This document shows positions 46,026 through 55,003 of a stretch of 64,000 nucleotides of DNA, in pieces. The stretch comes from Micromonospora sp. M71_S20. GTDB lineage: Bacteria; Actinomycetota; Actinomycetes; Mycobacteriales; Micromonosporaceae. The stretch's first letter is position 1. Each line of letters opens with the position of its first letter. The notes under the pieces were generated by a model. The model saw only the letters and a program-made list of their open reading frames with translations. It was not told the origin of the DNA and made no database searches. The stretch is taken from positions 744,001 to 808,000 of the forward strand of contig NZ_RCCV01000003.1 of assembly GCF_003664255.1 (NCBI RefSeq). Direction: 5' to 3'. The position numbers and the translations under genes were made by a program.

Positions 46026-47533
46026 GCGCGGCGGAGCACGGCGTGGACGTCATCGGCCACTTCGTCGACGGCAAGCCGTTCAGTGGCTCGTCCGGTCGGC
46101 ACGGGGACGTCTTCGACCCGGCGACCGGTCGGCGTACCGCCCGGGTGGAGCTGGCCTCGGCGGCGGACGTCGCGGTCGCGGTGGAGGCCGCCGGGCGCGC
46201 GGCCCGGCTCTGGCGGGACGCCTCGCTGGCCAGGCGGACGGCCGTGCTGTTCGCCTTCCGGGAGCTGGTGCACGCGCGGCGGGACCGGCTCGCCGAGGTG
46301 ATCACCGCCGAGCACGGCAAGGTGCTCGCCGACGCCGCCGGCGAGGTGCAGCGCGGCCTGGAGATCATCGAGTACGCCTGCGGCATCCCCTCCGCGCTGC
46401 GCGGCGGGTTCAGCGAGAACGTCTCCACCGAGGTCGACTCGTACAGCCTGCGGCAGCCACTCGGCGTGGTCGCGGTGATCTCCCCGTTCAACTTCCCGGC
46501 GATGGTGCCGCTGTGGTTCCTTCCCATCGCGGTGGCCTGCGGCAACGCGGTGGTGCTCAAGCCGAGCGAGAAGGACCCGAGCGCGGCGCTGCTGCTGGCG
46601 GAGTGGTTCGCCGAGGCGGGCCTGCCCGACGGGGTGCTCAACGTCGTCAACGGCGACGCCGAGGCCGTGGACGCGCTGCTGGAGCATCCCGGCGTGAAGG
46701 CCGTGTCGTTCGTCGGCTCCACCCCGGTCGCCCGGCACGTCCACCAGCGCGGCACCGCCGCCGGCAAGCGGGTGCAGGCGTTGGGCGGGGCGAAGAACCA
46801 CATGGTGGTGCTCCCCGACGCCGACCTGGACCTGGCCGCCGACGCGGCGGTCAACGCCGGTTTCGGCTCGGCGGGGGAGCGGTGCATGGCGATCTCGGCC
46901 CTGGTCGCGGTGGAGCCGGTCGCCGATGCCCTGGTCGCCCGGATCGCCGAGCGGATGCGCCGGCTGCGCACCGGCGACGGCCGGCGTGGCTGCGACATGG
47001 GCCCGCTGGTCACCGCCGCGCACGCCGCCCGGGTGCGGTCGTACGTCGAGGCGGGGGTGGCCGTTGGCGCGGTGCCGGTGGTGGACGGCCGCGACGTCGA
47101 GCCCGACGGCGACGCGAACGGGTTCTGGCTGGGCCCGACGCTGTTCGACCGCGTCACCCCGGACATGTCGATCTACACGGACGAGATCTTCGGTCCGGTG
47201 CTCGGCGTCGTGCGGGTCGGCTCGTACGAGGAGGCGGTGGAGCTGGTCAACGCCAACCCGTACGGCAACGGCACGGCGATCTTCACCAACGACGGCGGCG
47301 CGGCCCGGCGCTACCAGCACGAGGTGGAGGTCGGCATGGTCGGCGTCAACGTGCCGATCCCGGTGCCGATGGCGTACTACTCCTTCGGCGGCTGGAAGGC
47401 CTCGCTCTTCGGCGACCTGCACGCGCACGGCGAGGACGGGGTGCGGTTCTTCACCCGGGGCAAGGTGGTCACCAGCCGCTGGCTGGACCCCCGGCACGGC
47501 GGGGTCAACCTCGGCTTCCCCACCCAGACCTGA
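46022..47533 (+). CDS. mmsA: CoA-acylating methylmalonate-semialdehyde dehydrogenase
   Basis: 503-residue aldehyde dehydrogenase that oxidises methylmalonate or malonate semialdehyde to propionyl- or acetyl-CoA in valine, beta-alanine or pyrimidine catabolism. VISPFNFPAMVPLWFLPIA, VGSTPVARHVHQRGT and the nucleophile Cys in AGERCMAIS match MmsA, and the absence of the general-base Glu of hydrolytic ALDHs fits the CoA-dependent type. GTG 46022 follows from the GTGA overlap; the much longer open frame to 43661 is shadow. Its usual aminotransferase partner upstream is only a remnant. Confidence 0.9.
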   Translation: MSAAEHGVDVIGHFVDGKPFSGSSGRHGDVFDPATGRRTARVELASAADVAVAVEAAGRAARLWRDASLARRTAVLFAFRELVHARRDRLAEVITAEHGKVLADAAGEVQRGLEIIEYACGIPSALRGGFSENVSTEVDSYSLRQPLGVVAVISPFNFPAMVPLWFLPIAVACGNAVVLKPSEKDPSAALLLAEWFAEAGLPDGVLNVVNGDAEAVDALLEHPGVKAVSFVGSTPVARHVHQRGTAAGKRVQALGGAKNHMVVLPDADLDLAADAAVNAGFGSAGERCMAISALVAVEPVADALVARIAERMRRLRTGDGRRGCDMGPLVTAAHAARVRSYVEAGVAVGAVPVVDGRDVEPDGDANGFWLGPTLFDRVTPDMSIYTDEIFGPVLGVVRVGSYEEAVELVNANPYGNGTAIFTNDGGAARRYQHEVEVGMVGVNVPIPVPMAYYSFGGWKASLFGDLHAHGEDGVRFFTRGKVVTSRWLDPRHGGVNLGFPTQT

Positions 47534-49043
47534 GCAGGCGCAGGGTGCCGGCCCCGGCCAGGTACGCCACCAGCGCCGGCGCCGGCACGCCCAGCGGTTC
47601 GGGCGCCGACCTGGGCGTCTCCGCGTTGACCACCAGGGCGTACACCACGGCGGCGAAACCGGCGGCGGTGAGCGCGGTGCGCGTGGTGGCCCGCCACCCT
47701 CGGCCGGCCGGCGCGCGGCCCGACGCGGCCCCGTCGCCGGCCCGCCCTGCGCCCCCGGCGCGCCCGGTGCTGTCGGCCCGCCGGGCGTCCCCGCGGCGCC
47801 CGCCGCTGTCGCCGCGGTCGGCGCTGCCGGCGCGACCGGTGCGGGCCTCGACGGGGCCGAAGACGGCGACCAGGGCGGCCAGCACCACGGTCAGCATCAG
47901 CACCCAGGGCACCCGCCAGGCCAGCCAGGCCGCCGACCCCACGGGCGGGGTCGGCAGCCACCCGGCCGCGTCCAGCGCGCCGACCAGCAGGATCGCGGCG
48001 GTGAGGTGCCAGAGGAAGACGGTGAGCACGACCGCGTTCACCGCGATCACCGCCTGCCAGGGGCGGGGACGGCGCAGCCAGCGCTCCGCAGGGTCGCGCA
48101 GCAGCAGGATCAGCCCGAACTGGGCGGCGGTCAGGGTGAGCAGGGCCAGGCTGGGCGGGGCGGCGTTGTCCAGGCGCTCGCCCGGCACGTTGAGCATGCT
48201 CACCGGGTACGGTCCGACGGTGGTCAGCAGCACCGTCGCGGCCAGGCCGCCCAGCAGCGCCGCCGCGCCCGCGCGCCGGGACGGCGGCAGCCGGCGTGCG
48301 CGCTGCCGGTTCCGCGCGGGTCCGGGGCGCTGCGGGGGCCCGTCCCGCCCGGACGCGGGGCGCGCGGCGGGGTGGGCGTCGTGACGCCCGGCGTCGCCGT
48401 CGCGCCAGGCGATGCCGAGCTGGTGCACGGCCAGCCAACCGAAGACGTAGTTCGGCAGCGCCAGCTCGGCCGGGCCCAGCGCCCGCCCCACGTCGCCGGC
48501 GACGACAAGCGCGGCCAGCGCCGCCGGCACGAGCAGGCCGAAGCGCCGGTGCAGGGCGTGCATCGCCGGGGTCAGCGGCACCACGATCAGGTAGGCGGCG
48601 AGGAACCAGAGCGGGATCGTGGCGAACCAGGCGACGGTACGCACCAGCGTCGCCCCGACCCCGACGAGCGACGCGAGCGCGGCGCCGCCGGCGATCACCA
48701 GCAGCAGCGCGGTCGTCGGGCGCAGCAGCCGGGCGCCCCGGTCCAGCAGCCACGCGGTGGCGTCGACGCCGGCGGCCCGGCGGGCGGTCAGCGAAGCGGC
48801 GTTGGCGTACCCGCCGACCAGGAAGAAGATCGGCATGACCTGGGCGACCCAGGTGAGCGGGTACGCCCACGGCAGGTCGGGCAGCGCCGAGCGCCCCGTC
48901 GGCCGGCCGGCGGCGTCCTCGCCGATCGCGGCGACGGCCCAGTGGCCGAGAACGACCATGCCGATGGCGAGCGCCCGGAGCAGGTCGACGTAACGTTGCC
49001 GACCAGCGGGGGTGCGCGCGGCGAGTTGCCGCAGGCGGCGCAT
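47505..49043 (-). CDS. Acyltransferase family (acyltransferase 3) membrane protein
   Basis: 512-residue protein with about ten hydrophobic helices and the acyltransferase-3 opening RYVDLLRALAIGMVVLGHW, which carries the catalytic-type Arg and His. VMPIFFLVGGYANAASL follows. Such enzymes O-acetylate surface polysaccharides or small molecules. Two low-complexity Arg/Gly/Ala stretches interrupt the loops. It overlaps the mmsA 3' end by 29 nt. The acceptor is unknown. Confidence 0.82.
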   Translation of the reverse strand: MRRLRQLAARTPAGRQRYVDLLRALAIGMVVLGHWAVAAIGEDAAGRPTGRSALPDLPWAYPLTWVAQVMPIFFLVGGYANAASLTARRAAGVDATAWLLDRGARLLRPTTALLLVIAGGAALASLVGVGATLVRTVAWFATIPLWFLAAYLIVVPLTPAMHALHRRFGLLVPAALAALVVAGDVGRALGPAELALPNYVFGWLAVHQLGIAWRDGDAGRHDAHPAARPASGRDGPPQRPGPARNRQRARRLPPSRRAGAAALLGGLAATVLLTTVGPYPVSMLNVPGERLDNAAPPSLALLTLTAAQFGLILLLRDPAERWLRRPRPWQAVIAVNAVVLTVFLWHLTAAILLVGALDAAGWLPTPPVGSAAWLAWRVPWVLMLTVVLAALVAVFGPVEARTGRAGSADRGDSGGRRGDARRADSTGRAGGAGRAGDGAASGRAPAGRGWRATTRTALTAAGFAAVVYALVVNAETPRSAPEPLGVPAPALVAYLAGAGTLRLLRSGWGSRG

Positions 49044-49104
49044 GGCACCGAGAGTACGTCAGGCGTGGGCTGGCCGCTGCTGATAACGGTTCGGTCCCCG
49101 GGGG

Positions 49105-49161
49105 TTGAAGTCCGCGCCCTCCTGCCGTAGAAATTCTTCAGCAACACATTGCGAACTGAAG
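49105..49161 (+). promoter_or_regulatory. Candidate ngcE1 promoter and operator
   Basis: TTGAAG (49105-49110) and TAGAAA (49128-49133) are 17 bp apart, a good vegetative promoter. Just after the expected +1, CTTCAG (49136-49141) faces CTGAAG (49156-49161), an AT-rich dyad compared with its surroundings. Repression by the RpiR-type regulator of this locus is plausible but inferred. Confidence 0.5.
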
Positions 49162-49238
49162 ACAAATTCCCCCTGCGCCTCGTGTGGCGGTCACCAGCCC
49201 CCATCCGGCGACCGCCCGGACCGATCCGAGGAGAGACC

Positions 49239-50657
49239 ATGAACAGGCGTGACATCCTGCGGCGCACCGCCGCCGCCGGCCTTCTGGCCACCCCCGCCGC
49301 CGGCCTGCTGACCGGCTGCGCCACGGGCGGCGGTGACGACGACAAGGGCGACGCCGGCACCTACAAGGGCACCAAGAGCGAGCAGAACCCGCTCGGTGTC
49401 AAGGAGGACGCGCCCCTCGAGGTGGTGATCTTCAACGGCGGCTTCGGCGAGGAGTACGCGAAGGCCCACGAGGCCATGTACACCGAGAAGTACCCGAAGG
49501 CGAAGATCAACCACTCGGCGACGCAGGAGATCGCGAAGACCCTCCAGCCGCGCTTCGTCGACAACACCCCGCCGGACGTGGTCAACAACTCCGGCGCCAA
49601 CCAGATCGACTTCAACGGCCTGGTGTCGCAGAACGCCATCGCCGACCTGGGCGAGCTGCTCGCCGCCCCGAGCCTCGACATCCCGGGCAAGACGGTCAAG
49701 GACACCCTGCTGCCGGGCGCCGTCGAGGTCGGCTCGTACGACGGCAAGTTCCTGGTGATGAACTACACCTACACCGTCTACGGCATCTGGCACTCCACCA
49801 AGCTCTTCAGCGAGCGCAAGTGGGAGTACGCCAAGACCTGGGACGAGCACATCGCGCTGTGCAAGCAGATCAAGGCCGCCGGCATCGCCCCCTGGACGTA
49901 CGCGGGCCTGCACCCGCGCTACATGAGCTGGCCGCTGATCTCCACCGCGATCAAGTTCGGCGGCCCCTCGGTCGCCACGGCGATCGACAACCTGGAGCCC
50001 AACGCCTGGAAGTCCGACGCGATGAAGACCGCGGCCGACGCCTGGCACCAGATCGTCAAGGACAAGTACATCCTCGAGGGCTCGCCCGGCCTCGACCACA
50101 AGCAGTCGCAGACCGCGTGGTGCCAGGGCAAGGCGGCCTTCATCTCCTGCGGTTCCTGGCTGGAGAGCGAGCAGAAGGACGTCACCCCGGCCGGGTTCAA
50201 CATGACCGTCCAGCCGACCCCGAGCCTGGGCAGCGGCGACAAGCTGCCGTTCGAGGCCGTCCGGGGCACCGCCGGCGAGCCGTTCATGGTCCCGGCGAAG
50301 GCCAAGAACCTGGCCGGTGGCCTGGAGTTCTTCCGGGTCATGCTCTCCAAGAAGGGCGCGCAGGACTTCACCAGGAAGGTCTCCAGCCTGACCGTGGTGG
50401 CCGGCGCCAGCGAGGGCGTCGAGCTGCCGTTCGGGCTGAACACGGTGGTGAAGGCGCTGGAGGCCTCCGGCAGCAACGGCTTCAACTGGGTCTACAACAA
50501 CTACTACCGCAAGCTGGAGCGCAACCTGGTCGACGCCGCGTGCGGCGAGTTCTTCAGCGGCCGGATCGGCCCCGCGGAGTTCCTCGACCAGTGCCAGAAG
50601 GGCGCGGACTCGATCGCCCAGGACAGCTCGATCAAGAAGTACAAGCGGGCCGCCTGA
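49239..50657 (+). CDS. ngcE: N-acetylglucosamine/chitobiose ABC importer, substrate-binding lipoprotein
   Basis: 472-residue solute-binding lipoprotein. MNRRDILRRT is a twin-arginine signal and LLTGC the lipobox, a Tat-lipoprotein combination typical of NgcE. The mature domain starts QNPLGVKEDAPLEVVIFNGGFGEEY and ends with FFSGRIGPAEFLDQ, as in NgcE. It captures GlcNAc or diacetylchitobiose at the cell surface and hands it to NgcF/NgcG. GAGGAGAGACC precedes ATG 49239. First gene of importer cluster 1. Confidence 0.85.
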   Translation: MNRRDILRRTAAAGLLATPAAGLLTGCATGGGDDDKGDAGTYKGTKSEQNPLGVKEDAPLEVVIFNGGFGEEYAKAHEAMYTEKYPKAKINHSATQEIAKTLQPRFVDNTPPDVVNNSGANQIDFNGLVSQNAIADLGELLAAPSLDIPGKTVKDTLLPGAVEVGSYDGKFLVMNYTYTVYGIWHSTKLFSERKWEYAKTWDEHIALCKQIKAAGIAPWTYAGLHPRYMSWPLISTAIKFGGPSVATAIDNLEPNAWKSDAMKTAADAWHQIVKDKYILEGSPGLDHKQSQTAWCQGKAAFISCGSWLESEQKDVTPAGFNMTVQPTPSLGSGDKLPFEAVRGTAGEPFMVPAKAKNLAGGLEFFRVMLSKKGAQDFTRKVSSLTVVAGASEGVELPFGLNTVVKALEASGSNGFNWVYNNYYRKLERNLVDAACGEFFSGRIGPAEFLDQCQKGADSIAQDSSIKKYKRAA

Positions 50658-50666
50658 CACCCCGGC

Positions 50667-50701
50667 CGGTGGGGCGGGGTGGACCACCCCGCCCCACCGG
50701 G
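50667..50701 (+). promoter_or_regulatory. Intercistronic hairpin between ngcE1 and ngcF1
   Basis: A perfect 17-bp stem (50667-50683 with 50685-50701, GC-rich) fills the 71-nt gap between the binding-protein gene and the first permease gene. Such structures commonly stabilise the upstream mRNA or act as a partial terminator so that the binding protein exceeds the permeases. Confidence 0.7.
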
Positions 50702-50728
50702 CCGCCGCTGAAGAGGTAGGACCTCATC

Positions 50729-51637
50729 GTGAGACATGGCAAGTACCCGCTGATCGTCACCTTCCTGGTGCCGCCGGTGCTGCTCTACGTCATCTTCGTC
50801 GTGTCGCCGTACCTACAGGCGTTCCAAATCTCCACCACCGACTGGCTCGGCTACTCGGCCGACGCGAACTCGGTCGGGCTGGCGAATTTCAAGACGCTGT
50901 GGAACGACGACTACGTCTGGAACGCGTTGAAGAACAACGCGATCCTGCTGGCGCTGGTTCCGGTGCTGACGATCGTGCTCGGCCTCTTCTTCGCCGCCAT
51001 GCTCAACATGGGCGGCCGCAAGGGGCGGGCGGGGGTCAGCGGGGTGCGCGGCTCGTCGTTCTACCGCACGGTCTACTTCTTCCCCCAGGTGCTCTCGGTC
51101 GTGATCATCGCGCTGCTGTGGAAGGAGGTCTACCACCCGAACAAGGGCCTGCTCACCAGCGCCCTGAACAGCGTCGGTCTGGGCGCGCCCACCTGGCTGG
51201 GAGATCCGCGGACCGCCTTCTGGTGCGTGCTCGCCGTGATGATCTGGAGCAACGTCGGCTTCTACGTGGTGCTCTTCGGCGCGGCCATGTCGGCCATCCC
51301 GAAGGAGATCTACGAGGCGGTCATGCTCGACGGCGCCTCCCGGCTGACCACGCTGTGGAAGGTGACCATCCCGCTGCTGTGGGACACCGTCCAGGTCGCC
51401 TGGGTCTACCTGGCCATCTTCGCGCTGGACGGCTTCATCCTGGTGCAGCTGATGACCAACGGCGGCCCCAACTTCTCCACCGACGTCATCGGCGTGCGGA
51501 TGTACGACACGGCGTTCGGCAGCGAGACCAAGTTCGGTTACGCCTCGGCGATCGGCGTGGTGATGTTCTTCCTGACCCTCACGGTGGCGGTGCTGGCGCT
51601 GCGGGCCAGCAAGCGAGACAGGATCGAGTACTCGTGA
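50729..51637 (+). CDS. ngcF: Sugar ABC transporter permease, NgcF-like
   Basis: 302-residue MalF-type permease with six transmembrane helices and the EAA loop EIYEAVMLDGASRLTTLWKVTIP that docks the ATPase. MRHGKYPLIVTFLVPPVLLYV at the start is shared with its cluster-2 paralogue. GTG start with GAGGTAGGAC upstream. Forms the channel with NgcG. Confidence 0.85.
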   Translation: MRHGKYPLIVTFLVPPVLLYVIFVVSPYLQAFQISTTDWLGYSADANSVGLANFKTLWNDDYVWNALKNNAILLALVPVLTIVLGLFFAAMLNMGGRKGRAGVSGVRGSSFYRTVYFFPQVLSVVIIALLWKEVYHPNKGLLTSALNSVGLGAPTWLGDPRTAFWCVLAVMIWSNVGFYVVLFGAAMSAIPKEIYEAVMLDGASRLTTLWKVTIPLLWDTVQVAWVYLAIFALDGFILVQLMTNGGPNFSTDVIGVRMYDTAFGSETKFGYASAIGVVMFFLTLTVAVLALRASKRDRIEYS

Positions 51638-52536
51638 CGACTCTGGACAAGCCGGCCCCGGTGGCGCTGCCCGAGCCTCCCGGCCCCGCCGACCGCCCGA
51701 TGCGCCGCGAACTCGGCGTCGCCAACGTGCTGTCGCACGGCTTCCTGCTGTTCTGGGGCGCGCTGACCGTGCTGCCGCTGCTCTGGATGTTCATCAGCTC
51801 GTTCAAGAGCAACGCGGAGATCCTGGCCGACCCGTGGTCGCTGCCCGGCGCGCTGCGCTTCGACAACTGGTCGCGAGCGTGGAGCGGTGCGCACATCGGC
51901 CAGTACTTTCTCAACAGCCTGGTGGTGGTCGCCGGTTCGGTCACCCTGACCATGCTGATGGGCGCCACCGCCGCGTACGTCTTCGCGCGCTACGAGTTCC
52001 GGGGCAAGCAGGTCGTCTACTACCTGTTCGTCGGCGGCCTGATGTTCCCCGTCTTCCTCGCCCTCGTGCCCCTGTTCTTCGTGGTGCGTAACGCCGGTCT
52101 GTTCGGCACCTGGACCGGGCTGATCCTGGTCTACGCGGCCTACTCGCTGCCGTTCACGGTGTTCTTCCTGACCGCCTTCTTCCGCACCCTGCCCACCGCC
52201 GTCGCGGAGGCGGCACTGGTCGACGGCTGCGGTCACTTCCGGCTCTTCTTCCAGGTGATGCTGCCGATGGCGCGTCCGGGACTGATCAGCGTCGCGATCT
52301 TCAACTTCCTCAGCCACTGGAACCAGTTCCTGCTGCCCCAGGTGCTCATGCAGGGCGACGAGTCCAAGTGGGTGCTCGCCCAGGGGCTCGCCGCGCTCTC
52401 AGTCAACCAGGGCTACGCCGGCGACTACGCGCAGCTCTTCGCCGGCCTCACCATCGCGGTGGTCCCGGTGCTGCTGGTCTACATCCTCTTCCAGCGCCAG
52501 GTCCAGTCCGGCCTGACCGCCGGCCAGCTCAAGTGA
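51634..52536 (+). CDS. ngcG: Sugar ABC transporter permease, NgcG-like
   Basis: 300-residue MalG-type permease with six helices; EAA loop is AEAALVDGCGHFRLFFQVMLP and the C terminus FQRQVQSGLTAGQLK is that of MalG-type permeases. GTG 51634 overlaps the ngcF stop by 4 nt. No ATP-binding subunit gene follows, so a shared MsiK-type ATPase is expected. The longer frame to 50899 is shadow. Confidence 0.85.
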   Translation: MTTLDKPAPVALPEPPGPADRPMRRELGVANVLSHGFLLFWGALTVLPLLWMFISSFKSNAEILADPWSLPGALRFDNWSRAWSGAHIGQYFLNSLVVVAGSVTLTMLMGATAAYVFARYEFRGKQVVYYLFVGGLMFPVFLALVPLFFVVRNAGLFGTWTGLILVYAAYSLPFTVFFLTAFFRTLPTAVAEAALVDGCGHFRLFFQVMLPMARPGLISVAIFNFLSHWNQFLLPQVLMQGDESKWVLAQGLAALSVNQGYAGDYAQLFAGLTIAVVPVLLVYILFQRQVQSGLTAGQLK

Positions 52537-52862
52537 CCCCTTCTGCACTGGACGGTTCTGATCAGCTCGGCAGCGCGACGCGGCGCGTGCGGAGCTGGTC
52601 CGGCCGATCGCGGTCTGCGCGCTGTCGAGCTGATGTCGTAGACGATTCGCCAGACGGTGGTGCGGTGGTGCGTCGTCCGGTCCGCTGCGATGAGCGCGGG
52701 GGAATGTCACGCGGTGCTGGTGCCGACCGCGTGATGACGTGGACGATTCAGCTCCAAAGCGCCGGGCGAGGCACTCCTCGCCGCTGCGGCGGGGTGCGGA
52801 TCGACGGCGGTGGCGGCGAACCGAGCGCCCTGTGCAGCCCCTCGCCCGCCCCGTGCGCAGCG
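52537..52862. other. Intergenic region between convergent ngcG1 and the sugar kinase
   Basis: 326 nt without a convincing gene; its open frames lack starts, ribosome sites and normal codon bias. It contains one small hairpin, GGCGAGG-CACT-CCTCGCC (52766-52783), a possible terminator. Composition is slightly lower in GC with several TCGATGAC-like irregular runs, suggesting degraded sequence. Confidence 0.5.
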
Positions 52863-53849
52863 TCAGACCGGCGGGACCAGCAGGGCGTGCAGGGTCTGCG
52901 GATCCGTCACCTCGGGCAGGTCCCGGGCGGCGAGCCAGGCCGCCGCAGCCGCGCCGTCGCCCGCCGAGTGCAGCGGCGCGTCCGGCCACTGCCGGCCGAC
53001 CTGCGCCCGTACCGCCGAGGCGAGCGGGGTGTCGCCGGTCAGCAGGCCGCCGCCGAGGACGATGGGGGAGCCGTCGCCGGCGGGTCGGATCCGCGCCGCG
53101 CTCTCCGCCAGGTGCGCGGCGGCCTCGTCGATCAGCCCCCGGGCGACCGGCTCGCCGTCGACGGCGGCGGCGACCACGAGGGGCGCGAGCCGGGCCAGTT
53201 CCACGGGCGGCCGCCGGGTCACCGCCTGGACCAGGGCGTCGACGGTGTCCCGGGGGCGGGCCGCCACGTCGGCGGAGCCGAGCAGCTCGGTGAGCACCCC
53301 GGCCGCCAGCCGGCCCGGCGCGTGCCCCCGGTCGAGGTCGGCCAGCAGCCGGCGGACCGCCTCCCGGCCGAGCCAGAAACCCGAGCCCGCGTCGCCGAGC
53401 AGCCAGCCGTGTCCGTCGGCGACCCGGTCCAGTCGTAGCTCCCGGACCGCGGCGGCGATCGCCCCGGTGCCGGCGATCAGCACCGTGCCGTCGGGGCTCG
53501 CGGTGCCCGAGGCGTACGCGACCAGCGCGTCGCCGTGCACCGTGTACGGGCAGCGCAGGCCGGCGTCGCGCCAGGCCCGGTCGAAGGCTTCCCGGCCCGC
53601 CGGATCGGCGAGCAGCCGGCCCGCCCCGGCCAGCCCGATCGTGCCGCCACGCACCCGGGCGGGATCGACGTCGGTGAGCGCCTCCCGCAGGGCGGCCAGG
53701 AGTTCGCCCGCAGCTCGTTCGGCACCGTGGCTGGTGGGGTTACCGCCGCCCGCCCGGCCGCTGCCCAGCCGCCGCCCGTCGAGAGCCAGGGCGGTCGCCC
53801 GCGTGGACGTACCCCCGATGTCGAGACCGACCACGACGCTGTCGGACAT
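52863..53849 (-). CDS. BadF/BadG/BcrA/BcrD-type sugar kinase, likely N-acetylglucosamine kinase
   Basis: 328-residue ASKHA-fold kinase: GLDIGGTSTRATALAL is the phosphate-1 motif, VLIAGTGAIAAAV the phosphate-2 region, and GDAGSGFWLGREAVR and IVLGGGLLTGD complete the fold. The family includes GlcNAc kinases and this locus imports GlcNAc-type sugars, so conversion of GlcNAc to GlcNAc-6-P is the best guess. ATG 53849 has GAGGGGT upstream and is preferred over GTG 53855. Divergent to the RpiR gene. Confidence 0.8.
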   Translation of the reverse strand: MSDSVVVGLDIGGTSTRATALALDGRRLGSGRAGGGNPTSHGAERAAGELLAALREALTDVDPARVRGGTIGLAGAGRLLADPAGREAFDRAWRDAGLRCPYTVHGDALVAYASGTASPDGTVLIAGTGAIAAAVRELRLDRVADGHGWLLGDAGSGFWLGREAVRRLLADLDRGHAPGRLAAGVLTELLGSADVAARPRDTVDALVQAVTRRPPVELARLAPLVVAAAVDGEPVARGLIDEAAAHLAESAARIRPAGDGSPIVLGGGLLTGDTPLASAVRAQVGRQWPDAPLHSAGDGAAAAAWLAARDLPEVTDPQTLHALLVPPV

Positions 53850-53941
53850 CCGCACCCACCCCTCGATCGACGGCCGCGTTCATGCTGGTCGGCCCGGCGG
53901 CGGCGGGCAAGGGGCGGACAGGTTCCGGGGCTGTGCGCCAG

Positions 53942-54040
53942 GTAACAGTTTGAAAACTTCGCCCACGGTCTTGACACGGAGGGGCCTTCAGTAAGAACTT
54001 TTACCACTAACAGTTAACACTCCTTTCGGAAAGGTGCCCC
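53942..54040 (+). promoter_or_regulatory. rpiR promoter region with two dyads
   Basis: A perfect -35 TTGACA stands at 53971-53976; the -10 is unclear. GTAAGAACTTTTAC (53991-54004) is an imperfect palindrome and TAAC-A-GTTA (54008-54016) a perfect one; TAACAGTT also occurs at 53943-53950. These AT-rich sites in a GC-rich genome are good candidates for autoregulation by the RpiR protein. Confidence 0.5.
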
Positions 54041-55003
54041 ATGGTTGATCACGAGGTGGACGCCTCCGCGGGGACCGCGGTGGTCGATGCCGGCGCGGTC
54101 GACCGGCGGGGTGCGCTCGGGGTCGGCTCCGACGGCGTGCTGGCGCGGGTCCGGGCCGGCGCGGGCGAGCTGACGGGGGCACTGCGCCGCGTCGCCGAGC
54201 ACGTGCTCAGCGACCCCGAGGCCGCCGCCCGGGCGACCATCGTGGAGCTGGCCGAGCGCAGCGGCACCTCCCCGGCGACGATCACCCGGTTCTGCCGGGC
54301 GATGGGCTTCGAGGGCTACGCCGACCTGCGACTCGGCATCGCCGCGGAGACCGGCCGGGCCCGCTCGGCGGGCTGGACCGTCGACATCGGCCGCGAGATC
54401 CAGCCGAGCGACCCCCTCTCCCGGGTGCTCGACCAGATCATGGCCGCCGACACCCGCGCCATGCACGACACCGCCGCGTTGCTCGACCTCGCCGAGGTGG
54501 AACGGGCCGCCGTCGCCATCGCCGGGGCGTCCCGGGTGAACATCTTCGGGGCCAGCGGCAGCGCCCTGGTCGGCGAGGAGATGCAGTTCAGCCTGCACCG
54601 CATCGGGGTGGCGGCCTGGGCCTGGAACGACGTGCACGAGGGCCTCGCCAGTGCGGCCCTGCTGCGCCAGGGCGACGTGGCGCTCGGCATCTCGCACACC
54701 GGCCAGACCCGGGAGACCATCGAGATGCTCGCCGAGGCGGGCAGCCGGGGCGCGACCACCGTGGCGCTGACCGGGTTCCCACGCTCGCCGCTGGCGGAGC
54801 TGGCCGACATCGTGCTGCTCACCGCCAGCCAGGCCACCACCTTCCGCCCCGACGCGCTCTCCGCCCGGCACCCGCAGCTGGTCGTGCTCGACCTGCTCTA
54901 CATCGCCGTCGCCCAGCGCACCCACGACCGCGCCCACGCGGCCTTCCGGCGTACCGCCCAGGCCGTCGACGGGCACAAGGCCGCGAAGGGGGCCACCGCA
55001 TGA
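54041..55003 (+). CDS. MurR/RpiR family transcriptional regulator (HTH-SIS)
   Basis: 320-residue regulator: an N-terminal HTH_6 domain (about 40-115; ATIVELAERSGTSPATITRFCRAMGF) and a C-terminal SIS phosphosugar-binding domain (about 160-300; NIFGASGSALVGEEM, GISHTGQTRETIEML). RpiR proteins sense amino-sugar phosphates. Its stop overlaps the ATG of the SIS protein (ATGA). It probably controls the two ngc clusters and the kinase in response to a GlcNAc-derived phosphate (inference). Confidence 0.88.
   Translation: MVDHEVDASAGTAVVDAGAVDRRGALGVGSDGVLARVRAGAGELTGALRRVAEHVLSDPEAAARATIVELAERSGTSPATITRFCRAMGFEGYADLRLGIAAETGRARSAGWTVDIGREIQPSDPLSRVLDQIMAADTRAMHDTAALLDLAEVERAAVAIAGASRVNIFGASGSALVGEEMQFSLHRIGVAAWAWNDVHEGLASAALLRQGDVALGISHTGQTRETIEMLAEAGSRGATTVALTGFPRSPLAELADIVLLTASQATTFRPDALSARHPQLVVLDLLYIAVAQRTHDRAHAAFRRTAQAVDGHKAAKGATA

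Noticed and set aside
52368..53438. Plus-strand 356-residue open frame across the ngcG-kinase gap
   Set aside because: Overlaps the ngcG 3' end out of frame and the kinase antisense; no start or domain in the gap itself.
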